DNA from: an uncultured Rhodopila sp.
GTDB taxonomy: Bacteria > Pseudomonadota > Alphaproteobacteria > Acetobacterales > Acetobacteraceae
Direction of reading: 5' to 3'
Length of the DNA stretch: 64,000 nt
Assembly: GCA_903932145.1 (NCBI GenBank)
Contig: CAIZFE010000004.1
Coordinates: 1 to 64,000, forward strand
This document shows, in pieces, positions 1 through 7,924 of the stretch. Every line of letters starts with the position of its first letter. The stretch's first letter is position 1. A model generated the notes under the pieces. The model was not told the DNA's origin and did no database searches. It was given only the letters and a program-made list of their open reading frames with translations. The position numbers were made by a program, and so were the translations under genes.

Positions 1-72
1 ACCGTGCTGACCGAACCCACTCCGATCCAGAAGAAGGCATTCGATCTCCTGGGAGTGAAATGTAGCCAGTAG
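1..72 (+). CDS. C-terminal fragment of an unidentified protein, possibly a transposase
   Basis: The window opens inside a reading frame that ends at a TAG at 70-72 and gives 23 residues finishing KKAFDLLGVKCSQ. The short tail has the flavour of IS transposase C-termini, and it is followed at once by AT-rich DNA and a truncated gene, which would fit an insertion-sequence end. The family assignment is a weak impression; the rest of the gene lies outside the window. Confidence 0.35.
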   Translation, partial: TVLTEPTPIQKKAFDLLGVKCSQ

Positions 73-439
73 CGCGGGGAGTTTTGGCATTTTACTTAAA
101 TATTTCAGATATTTGCGCCCCCTTAAAGACGGAATCTCGGGCTAGCGGGTTTCGTGAAGAGCAGCCCGGATTGTAAAATTAAATCTTACATTTTTGAGAA
201 GTTGGTTCATATACAAAACCCCGAACCGAACTTGGCTATGAACGGTTTTTTTCTGTGCGGAAACATGGCATACATGTGCTTTGGCAAATTGCATGGGCCA
301 TCTCCAATCATGGTGAATTTTTCCAATAACAAAATTCTTAATCTTATTCTTTATGATTATCCCGAACGAGGCGCACACCCGGCAAGTTCTCTCTGCAATC
401 AGGTGAAGGAGATCGACAGCAATCGGTAGTCCGGATTAG
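73..439. other. AT-rich stretch without a convincing gene
   Basis: Roughly 370 bases that are far richer in A and T than the rest of the window, with runs such as TTACTTAAATATTT and AATAACAAAATTC. A 91-codon frame on the plus strand (154-429) and overlapping minus-strand frames exist, but none has a ribosome-binding site, the local GC3 bias or a recognisable motif. It looks like imported or insertion-associated DNA next to the fragment at 1-72. Confidence 0.5.
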
Positions 440-826
440 GCGGACGTTAGCGGCATCAACGCGATCGACAACGCGGTACTGGACCGCGGCGCGGCGCCGG
501 CCGATCTGGTTTCGGCGCAAATCGTGCTGGCGGACGGCGGCAATCTGGCCACCGTCATGTCCGCGGTCGCGCACTCGGCCGAGTCGCAGGCCGACATGGC
601 CAGCACCTATGCCGCCGAAGAGGTCGCCGCTCCGACCCAGGCGGAGTTCACCGCGTTCGCCGACGCGATGTCCACCAGCTACGGCTCGGCGATGAAGCTG
701 GCTTCGATCGATCCGGGCACCGGGCAGCAGGCCATCCTTGCCGATACCAGCCTCACCAACCCTCTGGCCGAACCCGCCCGCCTCCGCCGCAAAAACCGCT
801 TGCGCAGCCGTGAATTGACCCGGTAG
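440..826 (+). pseudogene. 5'-truncated hypothetical gene remnant
   Basis: After an in-frame TAG at 437-439 the frame is open with strong GC3 bias and encodes 128 codons. The sequence is alanine-rich (for example NLATVMSAVAHSAESQAD) and ends in a basic tail, RRKNRLRSRELTR. The first in-frame ATG is only at 524, yet coding-like sequence begins well before it, at the edge of the AT-rich stretch. I read it as the 3' part of a gene whose start was lost. A real short gene starting at 524 is possible. No family recognised. Confidence 0.45.
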
Positions 827-879
827 TAACTAACCAGTTAATCCATACCATCGTCCAACGACGGGAGCCAGGAGGGAGC

Positions 880-1587
880 ATGATGACCGAAACCGCGCCG
901 TTTCGCCCGATCGAGGCAGGCAGCCAGCCGGCGAACGACACGCCGTTGTACCGCAGCACCGGTTTGCGTCACCCGGCACGGCCGCCGCTCCGTATCCCGC
1001 AGACCGTGACAGAGACCACCGGCCCCCGGTTCAGGCCGGTTCAGTTCGGCCCGATCGCCGATCTTTCGGTGGTCAACCGCAAGCAGGCCGTCGGAGAGCG
1101 GATCATCGTCCGCGGCCGTGTGGTGGACGAGGACAATCGTCCGGTGCCGCACACGATGATCGAGATCTGGCAAGCCAATACCGGCGGCCGTTACGATCAT
1201 CCCGGCGATCAGCACGACGCGCCGCTGGACCCCAATTTCCATGGCAGCGGCCGGGTGTTCTCGGATGCCGATGGCTGGTACCAGTTCGTCACGATCAAGC
1301 CGGGTGCCTATCCCTGGCACAACCATCATAACGCTTGGCGGCCGAACCATATTCATTACTCACTGTTCGGCACCGGGTTCGGGCAGCGAGTGATCACCCA
1401 GATGTATTTCCCCGGCGATCCATTGCTGGCGCTCGACCCGATCTATCACGCCATCCCCGACCAGGCCGCTCGGGAGCGTCTGATTTCCAGCTTCGACATC
1501 AATATCACCTCGCCGGACCGGGCGTTGGGGTATCGTTTTGACTTCGTCCTGCGTGGCCGCCACGCCACGCCAACCGAGCAGGGCTGA
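880..1587 (+). CDS. pcaH: Protocatechuate 3,4-dioxygenase, beta subunit
   Basis: Intradiol ring-cleaving dioxygenase subunit carrying the non-heme Fe(III). With the alpha subunit it converts protocatechuate and O2 to 3-carboxy-cis,cis-muconate in the cytoplasm. The 235 residues show the long N-terminal arm of beta subunits and the four iron ligands of the family: Tyr105 in GGRYDH, Tyr144 in PGAYPW, and His157 and His159 in RPNHIH. A GGAGGG ribosome site precedes the ATG at 880; an ATG at 883 is equally possible. It is followed 3 bases later by the alpha subunit and then a protocatechuate-forming enzyme, so it is the first gene of a catabolic operon. Family assignment is secure. Confidence 0.95.
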   Translation: MMTETAPFRPIEAGSQPANDTPLYRSTGLRHPARPPLRIPQTVTETTGPRFRPVQFGPIADLSVVNRKQAVGERIIVRGRVVDEDNRPVPHTMIEIWQANTGGRYDHPGDQHDAPLDPNFHGSGRVFSDADGWYQFVTIKPGAYPWHNHHNAWRPNHIHYSLFGTGFGQRVITQMYFPGDPLLALDPIYHAIPDQAARERLISSFDINITSPDRALGYRFDFVLRGRHATPTEQG

Positions 1588-1590
1588 GAC

Positions 1591-2112
1591 ATGCTTGTTG
1601 CAACCTCTCATCAGACGATCGGGCCGTATTGGCATTTGATCGAGGACCCGGCGTGGTCGAATCTGTTGCGTTTCGGGGCCGAGGGCGACCGGATCGTGCT
1701 GACCGGGACCGTCACCGACGGCGGCGGCGAGCTGGTCACCGACGCGGCGATTGAGATTTGGCAAACCAGCCCGGCGGCCTCCGACGGTTTCCCGGCGTTC
1801 GGGCGGTGCCAAACCGATGCGACCGGGTCGTTCCGGTTCACCACGCTGAAGCCGGGACCGGTGGCGGGACTGGGCAATGCGCAGCAAGCGCCGCATGTGG
1901 CGATCTCGATCTTCGCGCGCGGGTTGCTGACGTCGCTGACCACGCGGCTGTATTTTCAGGATGAGCCGCTGAACGAATCCGATCCGGTTTTGTCGCTGAT
2001 CGAAGACCCCGCACGCCGCGCAACACTGATCGCCCGGAAGGTGTCGGACGATGCATGGCACCTGGATATCCGGCTCCAGGGTGAGAACGAGACTGTCTTT
2101 ATGGAAATCTGA
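1591..2112 (+). CDS. pcaG: Protocatechuate 3,4-dioxygenase, alpha subunit
   Basis: Structural partner of PcaH in the protocatechuate 3,4-dioxygenase oligomer. The 173 residues keep the intradiol fold (TVTDGGGELVTDAAIEIWQ, a beta-sandwich core, and the SIFARGLL strand where the beta subunit has its HIH) but lack the iron-binding Tyr and His residues, as is normal for alpha subunits. N-terminal SHQTIGPYWHL is characteristic. It starts 3 bases after the pcaH stop, so translation is probably coupled. Length is typical for a compact alpha subunit. Confidence 0.93.
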   Translation: MLVATSHQTIGPYWHLIEDPAWSNLLRFGAEGDRIVLTGTVTDGGGELVTDAAIEIWQTSPAASDGFPAFGRCQTDATGSFRFTTLKPGPVAGLGNAQQAPHVAISIFARGLLTSLTTRLYFQDEPLNESDPVLSLIEDPARRATLIARKVSDDAWHLDIRLQGENETVFMEI

Positions 2113-2227
2113 TAGCTGCGCGCGACGTCTCGCCGTGTCCGTTTACCCTGATGCCAATGCAACAAAGCTGCGCTATGGTGCGGGAGAGACATCAAGCCGA
2201 CCGCCTCCCCAAGGGACACGTGCAGCC

Positions 2228-4108
2228 ATGAGCATCGCCGCTTTGCCGAAATCCATCGCAACTGTATCCATCAGCGGTGACCTTGCCGAAAAGATGGAGG
2301 CCGCAGCCGCTATCGGCTTCGATGGCGTCGAGATTTTCGAAAACGACCTGCTGACGTTCGACGGAACCCCGAAGGACGTCCGCTATCTGGCGGACAGCCT
2401 TGGCCTGAGCATCACCTGCTTCCAGCCGTTTCGCGAATTCGAATCGATGCCAGATCCGCAGCGCGCCCGCAACATGGACCGGGCGGAGCGCAAATTCGAT
2501 GTCATGCAGCAGCTCGGTGCCGAGTTGCTGCTGGTGTGCAGCAATGTCTCACCGGCCTCGATCGATGACGATTCCCGCGCGGCAGCCGACCTGCGGGAAA
2601 TGGCGGAACGGGCGCACAAACGCGGCCTGCGGATCGGGTTTGAGGCGTTGGCCTGGGGCCGCAACATCAATAATTGGAAGCATGCCTGGCGGGTCATCGA
2701 CATGGCCGACCACCCTGCCCTCGGCCTGATCGTCGATAGCTTCCACACCCTCGCTCTCAGTGACGATCTGTACGGTCTGAACGCGGTTCCGCCGGAAAAG
2801 ATATTTTTCGCCCAGATTGCCGACGCACCGGACCTGACCATGGATGTGCTGTCCTGGAGCCGGCATTATCGCAATTTTCCCGGCCAGGGCGGGTTGCCGG
2901 TGGTGCAGTTCGTGCGCGACCTGATCGCCGCCGGGTATCGCGGGCCGCTGTCGCTGGAAATCTTCAACGACGAATTCCGCTCGGCTCCGGCACGATTGAT
3001 CGCCCGCGACGGGTTGCGGTCTTTGATATTGGTCGAAGCCGATGCGGGCGTGACCACCTTGCCCACCGCCCCGGTGTTCGATGGGGTCGAATTCCTGGAA
3101 TTCGCGGTGGACGAACAATCCGGCCGGCGGCTGGCCGAAACCTTGCGCGGTCTGGGGTTTCATTACGTCGGACGCCATAAGTCGAAAGCCGTCGATTTGT
3201 TCCGCCAGGGCCGGATCAACATGATCCTGAACGCCGAACCGGACAACGCCGCCTCGGAACACTTCCAGTTCCACGGCCCGTCGGTCTGTGCGATGGCGTT
3301 TCGGGTCGATAACGCGGCCCGCGCCATCAAGCGGGCCGAGGCACTGCTGTGTCCGCCGTGGCAGGAACCCACCGGCCCCGGGGAAAAGCAAATTCCGGCG
3401 GTGCGCGCGCCCGACGGCACCCTGGTCTATCTGGTCGAGCGGGCAACCGACGGCTCGACGATTTACGACGCCGACTTCAACATTTTCGCCGAGGCGACAC
3501 CGGAATCGATGTTGACGTCGATCGATCACATCGCGCAGGCGCTGCCGACCAGCCGGATGGATAGCTTCGTGCTGTTTTACCGGTCCATGTTCGGATTCAT
3601 GCCGGAGCAGCTTTGGGAATTGCCGGATACGATGGGATTGATCCGCAGCCGGACGATGACCAGCCCGGATCGGGACATTCGTCTGCCGCTGAATATCTCG
3701 GAAAGCCGGGAAACCACCACTGGCCGTTTCCTGACCACAACGTCCGGCGCCGGGGTGCAGCATATCGCCATGGCCACCACGGACATCGTGCGCACGATCG
3801 AACAACTGTCCAGCCGGGGCGCTCGGTTCCTGCCGATTCCTGGCAATTATTACGAAGACATCGAGGCGCGCTGGGGCCTGGACGCGGAACGGCTGGCTTT
3901 GCTGCGCAAGCACAACATTCTGTACGACCGCGATAACACAGGCGAATTCCTGCACGCCTACACCGACCCGTTCGACGACCGGTTCTTCTTCGAGATTGTC
4001 CAGCGCATCGGCGGCTACCAGCAGTACGGCGCGGCGAACGCCTCGGTGCGCATGGCGGCACAGGCGAAGCGGCGCGGTGCCACCCAAAAATCGGAATTGC
4101 CCGCGTAA
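2228..4108 (+). CDS. 3-dehydroshikimate dehydratase fused to a 4-hydroxyphenylpyruvate-dioxygenase-like domain (QsuB type)
   Basis: Predicted to dehydrate 3-dehydroshikimate to protocatechuate, the substrate of the adjacent pcaHG product. Residues about 1-270 form a sugar-phosphate isomerase/epimerase-like TIM barrel (GFDGVEIFENDL near the start, CSNVS, FEALAWG, IVDSFHTL, LSLEIFNDEF) with the acidic and His metal-ligand positions of AsbF/QuiC-type dehydratases. Residues about 290-610 are two glyoxalase-like modules of the HPPD fold (HIAQALP near 430; QHIAMATTDI near 510; FFFEIVQRIGG near 590). I chose the ATG at 2228, after ACGTGCAGCC, because the longer frame from 2051 overlaps pcaG and has no coding character; this gives 626 residues. 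QsuB of Corynebacterium has the same architecture; the role of the HPPD half is unsettled. Confidence 0.88.
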   Translation: MSIAALPKSIATVSISGDLAEKMEAAAAIGFDGVEIFENDLLTFDGTPKDVRYLADSLGLSITCFQPFREFESMPDPQRARNMDRAERKFDVMQQLGAELLLVCSNVSPASIDDDSRAAADLREMAERAHKRGLRIGFEALAWGRNINNWKHAWRVIDMADHPALGLIVDSFHTLALSDDLYGLNAVPPEKIFFAQIADAPDLTMDVLSWSRHYRNFPGQGGLPVVQFVRDLIAAGYRGPLSLEIFNDEFRSAPARLIARDGLRSLILVEADAGVTTLPTAPVFDGVEFLEFAVDEQSGRRLAETLRGLGFHYVGRHKSKAVDLFRQGRINMILNAEPDNAASEHFQFHGPSVCAMAFRVDNAARAIKRAEALLCPPWQEPTGPGEKQIPAVRAPDGTLVYLVERATDGSTIYDADFNIFAEATPESMLTSIDHIAQALPTSRMDSFVLFYRSMFGFMPEQLWELPDTMGLIRSRTMTSPDRDIRLPLNISESRETTTGRFLTTTSGAGVQHIAMATTDIVRTIEQLSSRGARFLPIPGNYYEDIEARWGLDAERLALLRKHNILYDRDNTGEFLHAYTDPFDDRFFFEIVQRIGGYQQYGAANASVRMAAQAKRRGATQKSELPA

Positions 4109-4156
4109 ACGAAATACCGTACGCGAGCCTCACTTATTCAACCGGGGAAACGAAAA

Positions 4157-5377
4157 ATGACGCCTTCCAAGACTGGCCTGCTTACGTCGCGCCGCACGGC
4201 CCTGTTCGGCGCCGCCGCCCTGGCCATGCCGCACATCGCGCGCGCGGTGGAGCCCATCAAGATCGGCCTGCTGCTGGCCAAGACCGGCGGGATCGCGGCG
4301 CAAACGGAATATTTGGCGAACGGCACCTATGTGGCGCTGGAAGAGCGCAACAACATGATCATGGGCCAACCGGCCGAATTGATCTGGCTGGATGAACCGA
4401 GCCCGCAGGCATCCACGCAGAATATGCTGAAGCTGGTGCAGGAAAACAAAGTTGCCGCCGTGCTGGGTGGCTCGTTGTCGTCCAACGCTCTGGCGGAGGA
4501 AGCAACGGCGGCACAGTTGAAGATCCCGTTCATCTGCAACAACGGCGCGGCCACCGACATCACGGGTAAGAACTGCAACCGCTACACGTTCCGGATCAAC
4601 ACGCCGGTGGTGGTGCAGTCGCGCATGCTGGCGCCGTTCGCGCTGACCTACGGCAAGAAGTGGTATCACATCACCGCGTCCTATGCCTTCGGCCAGGACA
4701 TCCTGAAGTCGTCGCGCGAACTGCTGAAGGCGGCGGGCGGCACCGAGGTCGGGTTCGACGAAGTGCCGTTGAACACGCCCGATTTCAGCTCGTTCATTCT
4801 GAAAATCCGGGCAGCCAAGCCGGATGTGGTCGTAGGTGGTCTGGCGGCGGGCGATTTGTCCACGTTCCTGAAGCAGTGGAACGAACTCGGCATGAAGGGC
4901 AAGATCCCGTTCGTCGAAATCGCCATTGGCGATACCGACATTTGGGCGGTGGGACCGGAAGCGGCGAACGGCACGTTTACCAAAATGTGGTATTACCAGA
5001 ATCCGGATAATACCGCGGAAGAAAAAGTGTTCGCCGCGGATTATCTGAAGAAATACAGCAAGCCGGCGGCCGACAAGGCCTGGATGGGCTGGATCGCCGC
5101 ACGTTCTCTGTTCGATTCAATCGATGCCGCGAAGTCGCTTGAGGCGATGCCGATCGTTGAGGCGTTGGAAGCCTGGAAGGTTCCGGCGGGCAATTCGTCC
5201 TACCGCTATCGCACATTCGACCACCAGTTGCTGGTGCGCAATCTGGCGGTCAGCGTGAAGGACAAGATCACCGACAAGTGGGACTACTTCGACGTGAAGG
5301 CGACGCTGCCGCAAAATCCGGCCGACGTCGACAGCGTGTTCGGCTCGCAGGAAGAAATCGGCTGCAAAATGAGCTGA
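4157..5377 (+). CDS. Branched-chain-type ABC transporter substrate-binding protein (copy 1)
   Basis: Periplasmic type-I binding protein of the LivK/UrtA class that feeds solute to the LivHMGF-type transporter encoded downstream. The 406 residues begin with a probable Tat signal (SRRTALFG followed by a hydrophobic stretch ending HIARA), then the mature protein begins near EPIKIGLLLAKTGG. Two periplasmic-binding lobes follow. It lies about 50 bases after the dehydratase gene and is closely related to the next gene, so they form a tandem duplication. Given the pca neighbours the ligand may be an aromatic or hydroaromatic acid rather than an amino acid; this is inference. Confidence 0.85.
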   Translation: MTPSKTGLLTSRRTALFGAAALAMPHIARAVEPIKIGLLLAKTGGIAAQTEYLANGTYVALEERNNMIMGQPAELIWLDEPSPQASTQNMLKLVQENKVAAVLGGSLSSNALAEEATAAQLKIPFICNNGAATDITGKNCNRYTFRINTPVVVQSRMLAPFALTYGKKWYHITASYAFGQDILKSSRELLKAAGGTEVGFDEVPLNTPDFSSFILKIRAAKPDVVVGGLAAGDLSTFLKQWNELGMKGKIPFVEIAIGDTDIWAVGPEAANGTFTKMWYYQNPDNTAEEKVFAADYLKKYSKPAADKAWMGWIAARSLFDSIDAAKSLEAMPIVEALEAWKVPAGNSSYRYRTFDHQLLVRNLAVSVKDKITDKWDYFDVKATLPQNPADVDSVFGSQEEIGCKMS

Positions 5378-5383
5378 TAAATC

Positions 5384-5416
5384 GGGGGCGCCATGCGGAA
5401 TGCGTATGGTGTCCCC
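5384..5416 (+). terminator. Hairpin between the two binding-protein genes
   Basis: GGGGGCGCCAT at 5384-5394 can pair with ATGGTGTCCCC at 5406-5416, eleven pairs including two G-U wobbles, around an 11-base loop. No T-run follows, so it is not a classical intrinsic terminator. It could be an RNA-stabilising or partial-termination element that sets the ratio of the two binding proteins. Confidence 0.35.
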
Positions 5417-5484
5417 GAACGGCTTCTGCAAAGATTGCGGTCTACAAGCGCATCCGGCGTAAAAAAAAGTAAAGGGAGACTGTC

Positions 5485-6711
5485 ATGAAATCGAACACCA
5501 CCGGCCTGCTGATTCCGCGCCGTAAGGCGCTGTTTGGGGCCGCCGCCGCATCGCTGGCCGCTCCGTTCGTCGCGCGCGCCGCCGACCCGATCAAGATCGG
5601 GTTGCTACTGGCCAAAACCGGGCAGATCGCAGGGCAGACGGAGTACCTCGCCAACGGTTCGTTCCTCGCGCTTGAACAGCGCAACAATATGATTATGGGT
5701 CAGCCGGCCGAACTGGTGTGGCTGGACGAACCCAGCCCGCAGGCGGCGACGCAGAACATGCAGAAACTGGTGCAGGAGAACAAGGTTTGCGCCATCCTCG
5801 GCGGCGCTTTGTCATCCAACGCGCTGGCCGAGGAAGCCACCGCCGCGCAGTTGAAAATCCCGTTTGTGTGCGACAACGCCGCGGCGACCGACATTACGGG
5901 CAAGAACTGTAATAAATACACCTTCCGGTTGAACACGCCGGTGGCGGTGCAGCAGCGGATGCTGGCGCCGTATGCGCTCAGCTACGGCAAGCGCTGGTAC
6001 CACATCACCGCGTCGTTTGCGTTCGGCCAGGACATCCTGCGCTCGTCTCGCGAACTGCTGAAAGCCGCCGGTGGAACTGAGGTCGGATCCGATGAGGTGC
6101 CGTTGAACACGGCCGATTTCAGCTCGTTCATCCTGAAGATCCGTCAGGCCAAGCCCGACGTTGTCGTGGGCGGCCTGTCGGCCGGCGATCTGACCACGTT
6201 CCTGAAGCAGTGGAACGAGCTGGGCATGAAAGGCAAGATCCCGTTCGTCGAGATCGCCATCGGCGACACTGACATCTGGTCGGTGGGCGCGGAAGCCGCG
6301 ACCGGCGTTTTCACCAAGATGTGGGACCACACCAACCCGAACAATCCGCCAGAAGAGAAAGCCTTCGCCGAAGCGTATTTGAAGAAATACGGCAAGCCGG
6401 CGGCCGATAAGGCATGGATGGGCTGGATCACCGCGCGTTCGTTGTTCGAATCCATCGACGCGGCCAAATCGACCGACGCCATGGCGATCGTCGAGGGGCT
6501 GGAAGCCTGGAAGGTGCCAGCGGGCAGCTCGTCCTACAGCTACCGGAAGTTCGATCACCAGATGTTGGTGCGGAACCTTGCGGTGGCGGTGAAGCCGAAG
6601 ATTACCGACAAGTGGGACTACTTCGACGTCAAGGCGACGCTGCCGGAGAATCCGGCCGATCTGGACAAGGTGTTCGGCACCGAAGCGGAAATCGGCTGCA
6701 AGATGGGGTAG
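5485..6711 (+). CDS. Branched-chain-type ABC transporter substrate-binding protein (copy 2)
   Basis: Second periplasmic binding protein of the LivK/UrtA class, 408 residues, nearly superimposable on the preceding gene along its whole length: shared blocks include IKIGLLLAKTG, YLANG, NNMIMGQPAEL, LGGSLSSNALAEE-type and WHYITAS-type regions, and a shared C-terminus EIGCKM. The N-terminus has a Tat-like signal (PRRKALFGAAAASLAAP, cleavage near VARA). An AGGGAGA ribosome site precedes the ATG. Differences between the copies cluster in surface positions as far as I can tell by eye. The pair presumably gives two ligand specificities or dosage for one membrane transporter. Confidence 0.85.
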   Translation: MKSNTTGLLIPRRKALFGAAAASLAAPFVARAADPIKIGLLLAKTGQIAGQTEYLANGSFLALEQRNNMIMGQPAELVWLDEPSPQAATQNMQKLVQENKVCAILGGALSSNALAEEATAAQLKIPFVCDNAAATDITGKNCNKYTFRLNTPVAVQQRMLAPYALSYGKRWYHITASFAFGQDILRSSRELLKAAGGTEVGSDEVPLNTADFSSFILKIRQAKPDVVVGGLSAGDLTTFLKQWNELGMKGKIPFVEIAIGDTDIWSVGAEAATGVFTKMWDHTNPNNPPEEKAFAEAYLKKYGKPAADKAWMGWITARSLFESIDAAKSTDAMAIVEGLEAWKVPAGSSSYSYRKFDHQMLVRNLAVAVKPKITDKWDYFDVKATLPENPADLDKVFGTEAEIGCKMG

Positions 6712-6800
6712 CCAGACGCCCGCCCTTTCCCGTTGGTCCCGGCCGGACTTGGCCGTCAGGCATCGGAGATAAGGCAGGCGCGACTCAGACTTCCCCCGAC

Positions 6801-6888
6801 CGTCATGGCCGGGCTCGGTTCGGCCAAACACGACGTCCTTGCTGTAAGCCAGTCAGTCGTGGGTGACCGGGCCAAGCCCGGTCATGAC
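6801..6888. repeat. Paired palindromic intergenic repeat (REP/BIME-like)
   Basis: In the 322-base gap between the second binding protein and livH, CGTCATGGCCGGG begins one hairpin and GTGACCGGGCCAAGCCCGGTC forms a second in opposite orientation, separated by a short spacer around CACGACGTCC. The same arrangement and sequence recur at 15590-15682, and single half-elements recur near 13.8 kb. The remaining gap (to 7033) holds further partial copies such as ACCGGCATGACACA and no gene. Confidence 0.6.
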
Positions 6889-7033
6889 ACAGTCCAGAGG
6901 GCCGAGACCGGCATGACACAATTGAGAGGGCCGGGTTTGTTGCCTCCTCGTTATCCCCGGATCAAGTTCCCGGGTGCCGGGCGAGAGACCAATTGACCAC
7001 GATGACGAAGACCGCGGGAAGGATCGCGCACCG

Positions 7034-7924
7034 ATGCCAGACATACTGTTAGCCCAAGTCGATATACTGCTACCCCAGGTCGTCAGCGGTCTGGTCCTGG
7101 GTGGCCTGTACGTGTTGATCGCCATCGGCCTGTCGATCATCTTCGGCCTGCTCGGCATCGTCAATTTCGCGCATGGCACGTTTTTCACGCTTGGCGCCTA
7201 TCTGGCGTTGACACTCTACCAATATTTCGGCTGGCCCGCGGTGATCCTCTCGCCCGTTCTTGTCGGCGCCATCGGCATGGTCGCGGAACGCCTGCTGATA
7301 CGCCGACTGTATGACAAAGAACCACTGATCAGCCTGATCGTCACCTTCGCCCTCGCGCTGCTGATCGAGGCCACGATCCGTCTGATCTACGGCGGCATCG
7401 GCCAGCCGTTCAGCCCGCCGCCGTTCCTGTCCGGCTTCATGGAATTTGGCCCGGTCCTGATCACCAACTACCGCTTCAGCGTGATGCTGACGACCGCCGC
7501 TGTGCTGCTGGCTCTCTGGCTATTCCTGGAGAAAACCCCGTTCGGCCGCATCCTCCGCGCCGGCTCGCGCGACCCCGAGATGGTCGGGCTGCTCGGTATC
7601 AACCTACCGCGGGTGCTGACATGGGTGTTCGGACTGGGCTGCGCTATCTCCGGCATCGCCGGCGTGCTGGCGGCACCGCTGTGGACGATTACCCCGTCGA
7701 TGGCGACCAACGCCATCATGCCCGCCTTCGTGGTCGTTGCAATCGGCGGCCTGGGATCGTTCGCCGGCGCCGTCATCGCCGGTCTGATGGTCGGCGTCGT
7801 GATCGCCCTGACCACCCAATTTTACCCGTCCGGCTCCGGTGCCGTGATGTATGTCTTCATGGCGCTGATGCTGCTGTTAAGGCCGCGCGGCTTGCTTGGT
7901 GAGCGTTGGGAGCGCTTCGAATGA
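7034..7924 (+). CDS. livH: Branched-chain-type ABC transporter permease LivH
   Basis: Inner-membrane permease, 296 residues, with about eight hydrophobic helices and the family landmarks GLSIIFGLLGIVNFAHG near residue 35 and a C-terminal ALMLLLRPRGLLGE. The ATG at 7034 is chosen because the upstream extension from 6974 is charged, non-hydrophobic and overlaps the repeat region; family members start just before the first helix. The stop overlaps the start of the next gene (ATGA at 7921-7924), indicating coupled translation with the fused LivMGF partner. Confidence 0.9.
   Translation: MPDILLAQVDILLPQVVSGLVLGGLYVLIAIGLSIIFGLLGIVNFAHGTFFTLGAYLALTLYQYFGWPAVILSPVLVGAIGMVAERLLIRRLYDKEPLISLIVTFALALLIEATIRLIYGGIGQPFSPPPFLSGFMEFGPVLITNYRFSVMLTTAAVLLALWLFLEKTPFGRILRAGSRDPEMVGLLGINLPRVLTWVFGLGCAISGIAGVLAAPLWTITPSMATNAIMPAFVVVAIGGLGSFAGAVIAGLMVGVVIALTTQFYPSGSGAVMYVFMALMLLLRPRGLLGERWERFE

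Noticed and set aside
154-429. 91-codon frame in the AT-rich island
   Set aside because: No ribosome-binding site, AT-rich codons unlike neighbours, no motif; treated as non-coding.
2549-4087. Long minus-strand frame opposite the dehydratase-HPPD fusion gene
   Set aside because: Arises from the GC3-rich complement of a real gene; no ribosome site or motifs, and the plus-strand protein is clearly homologous to a known family.
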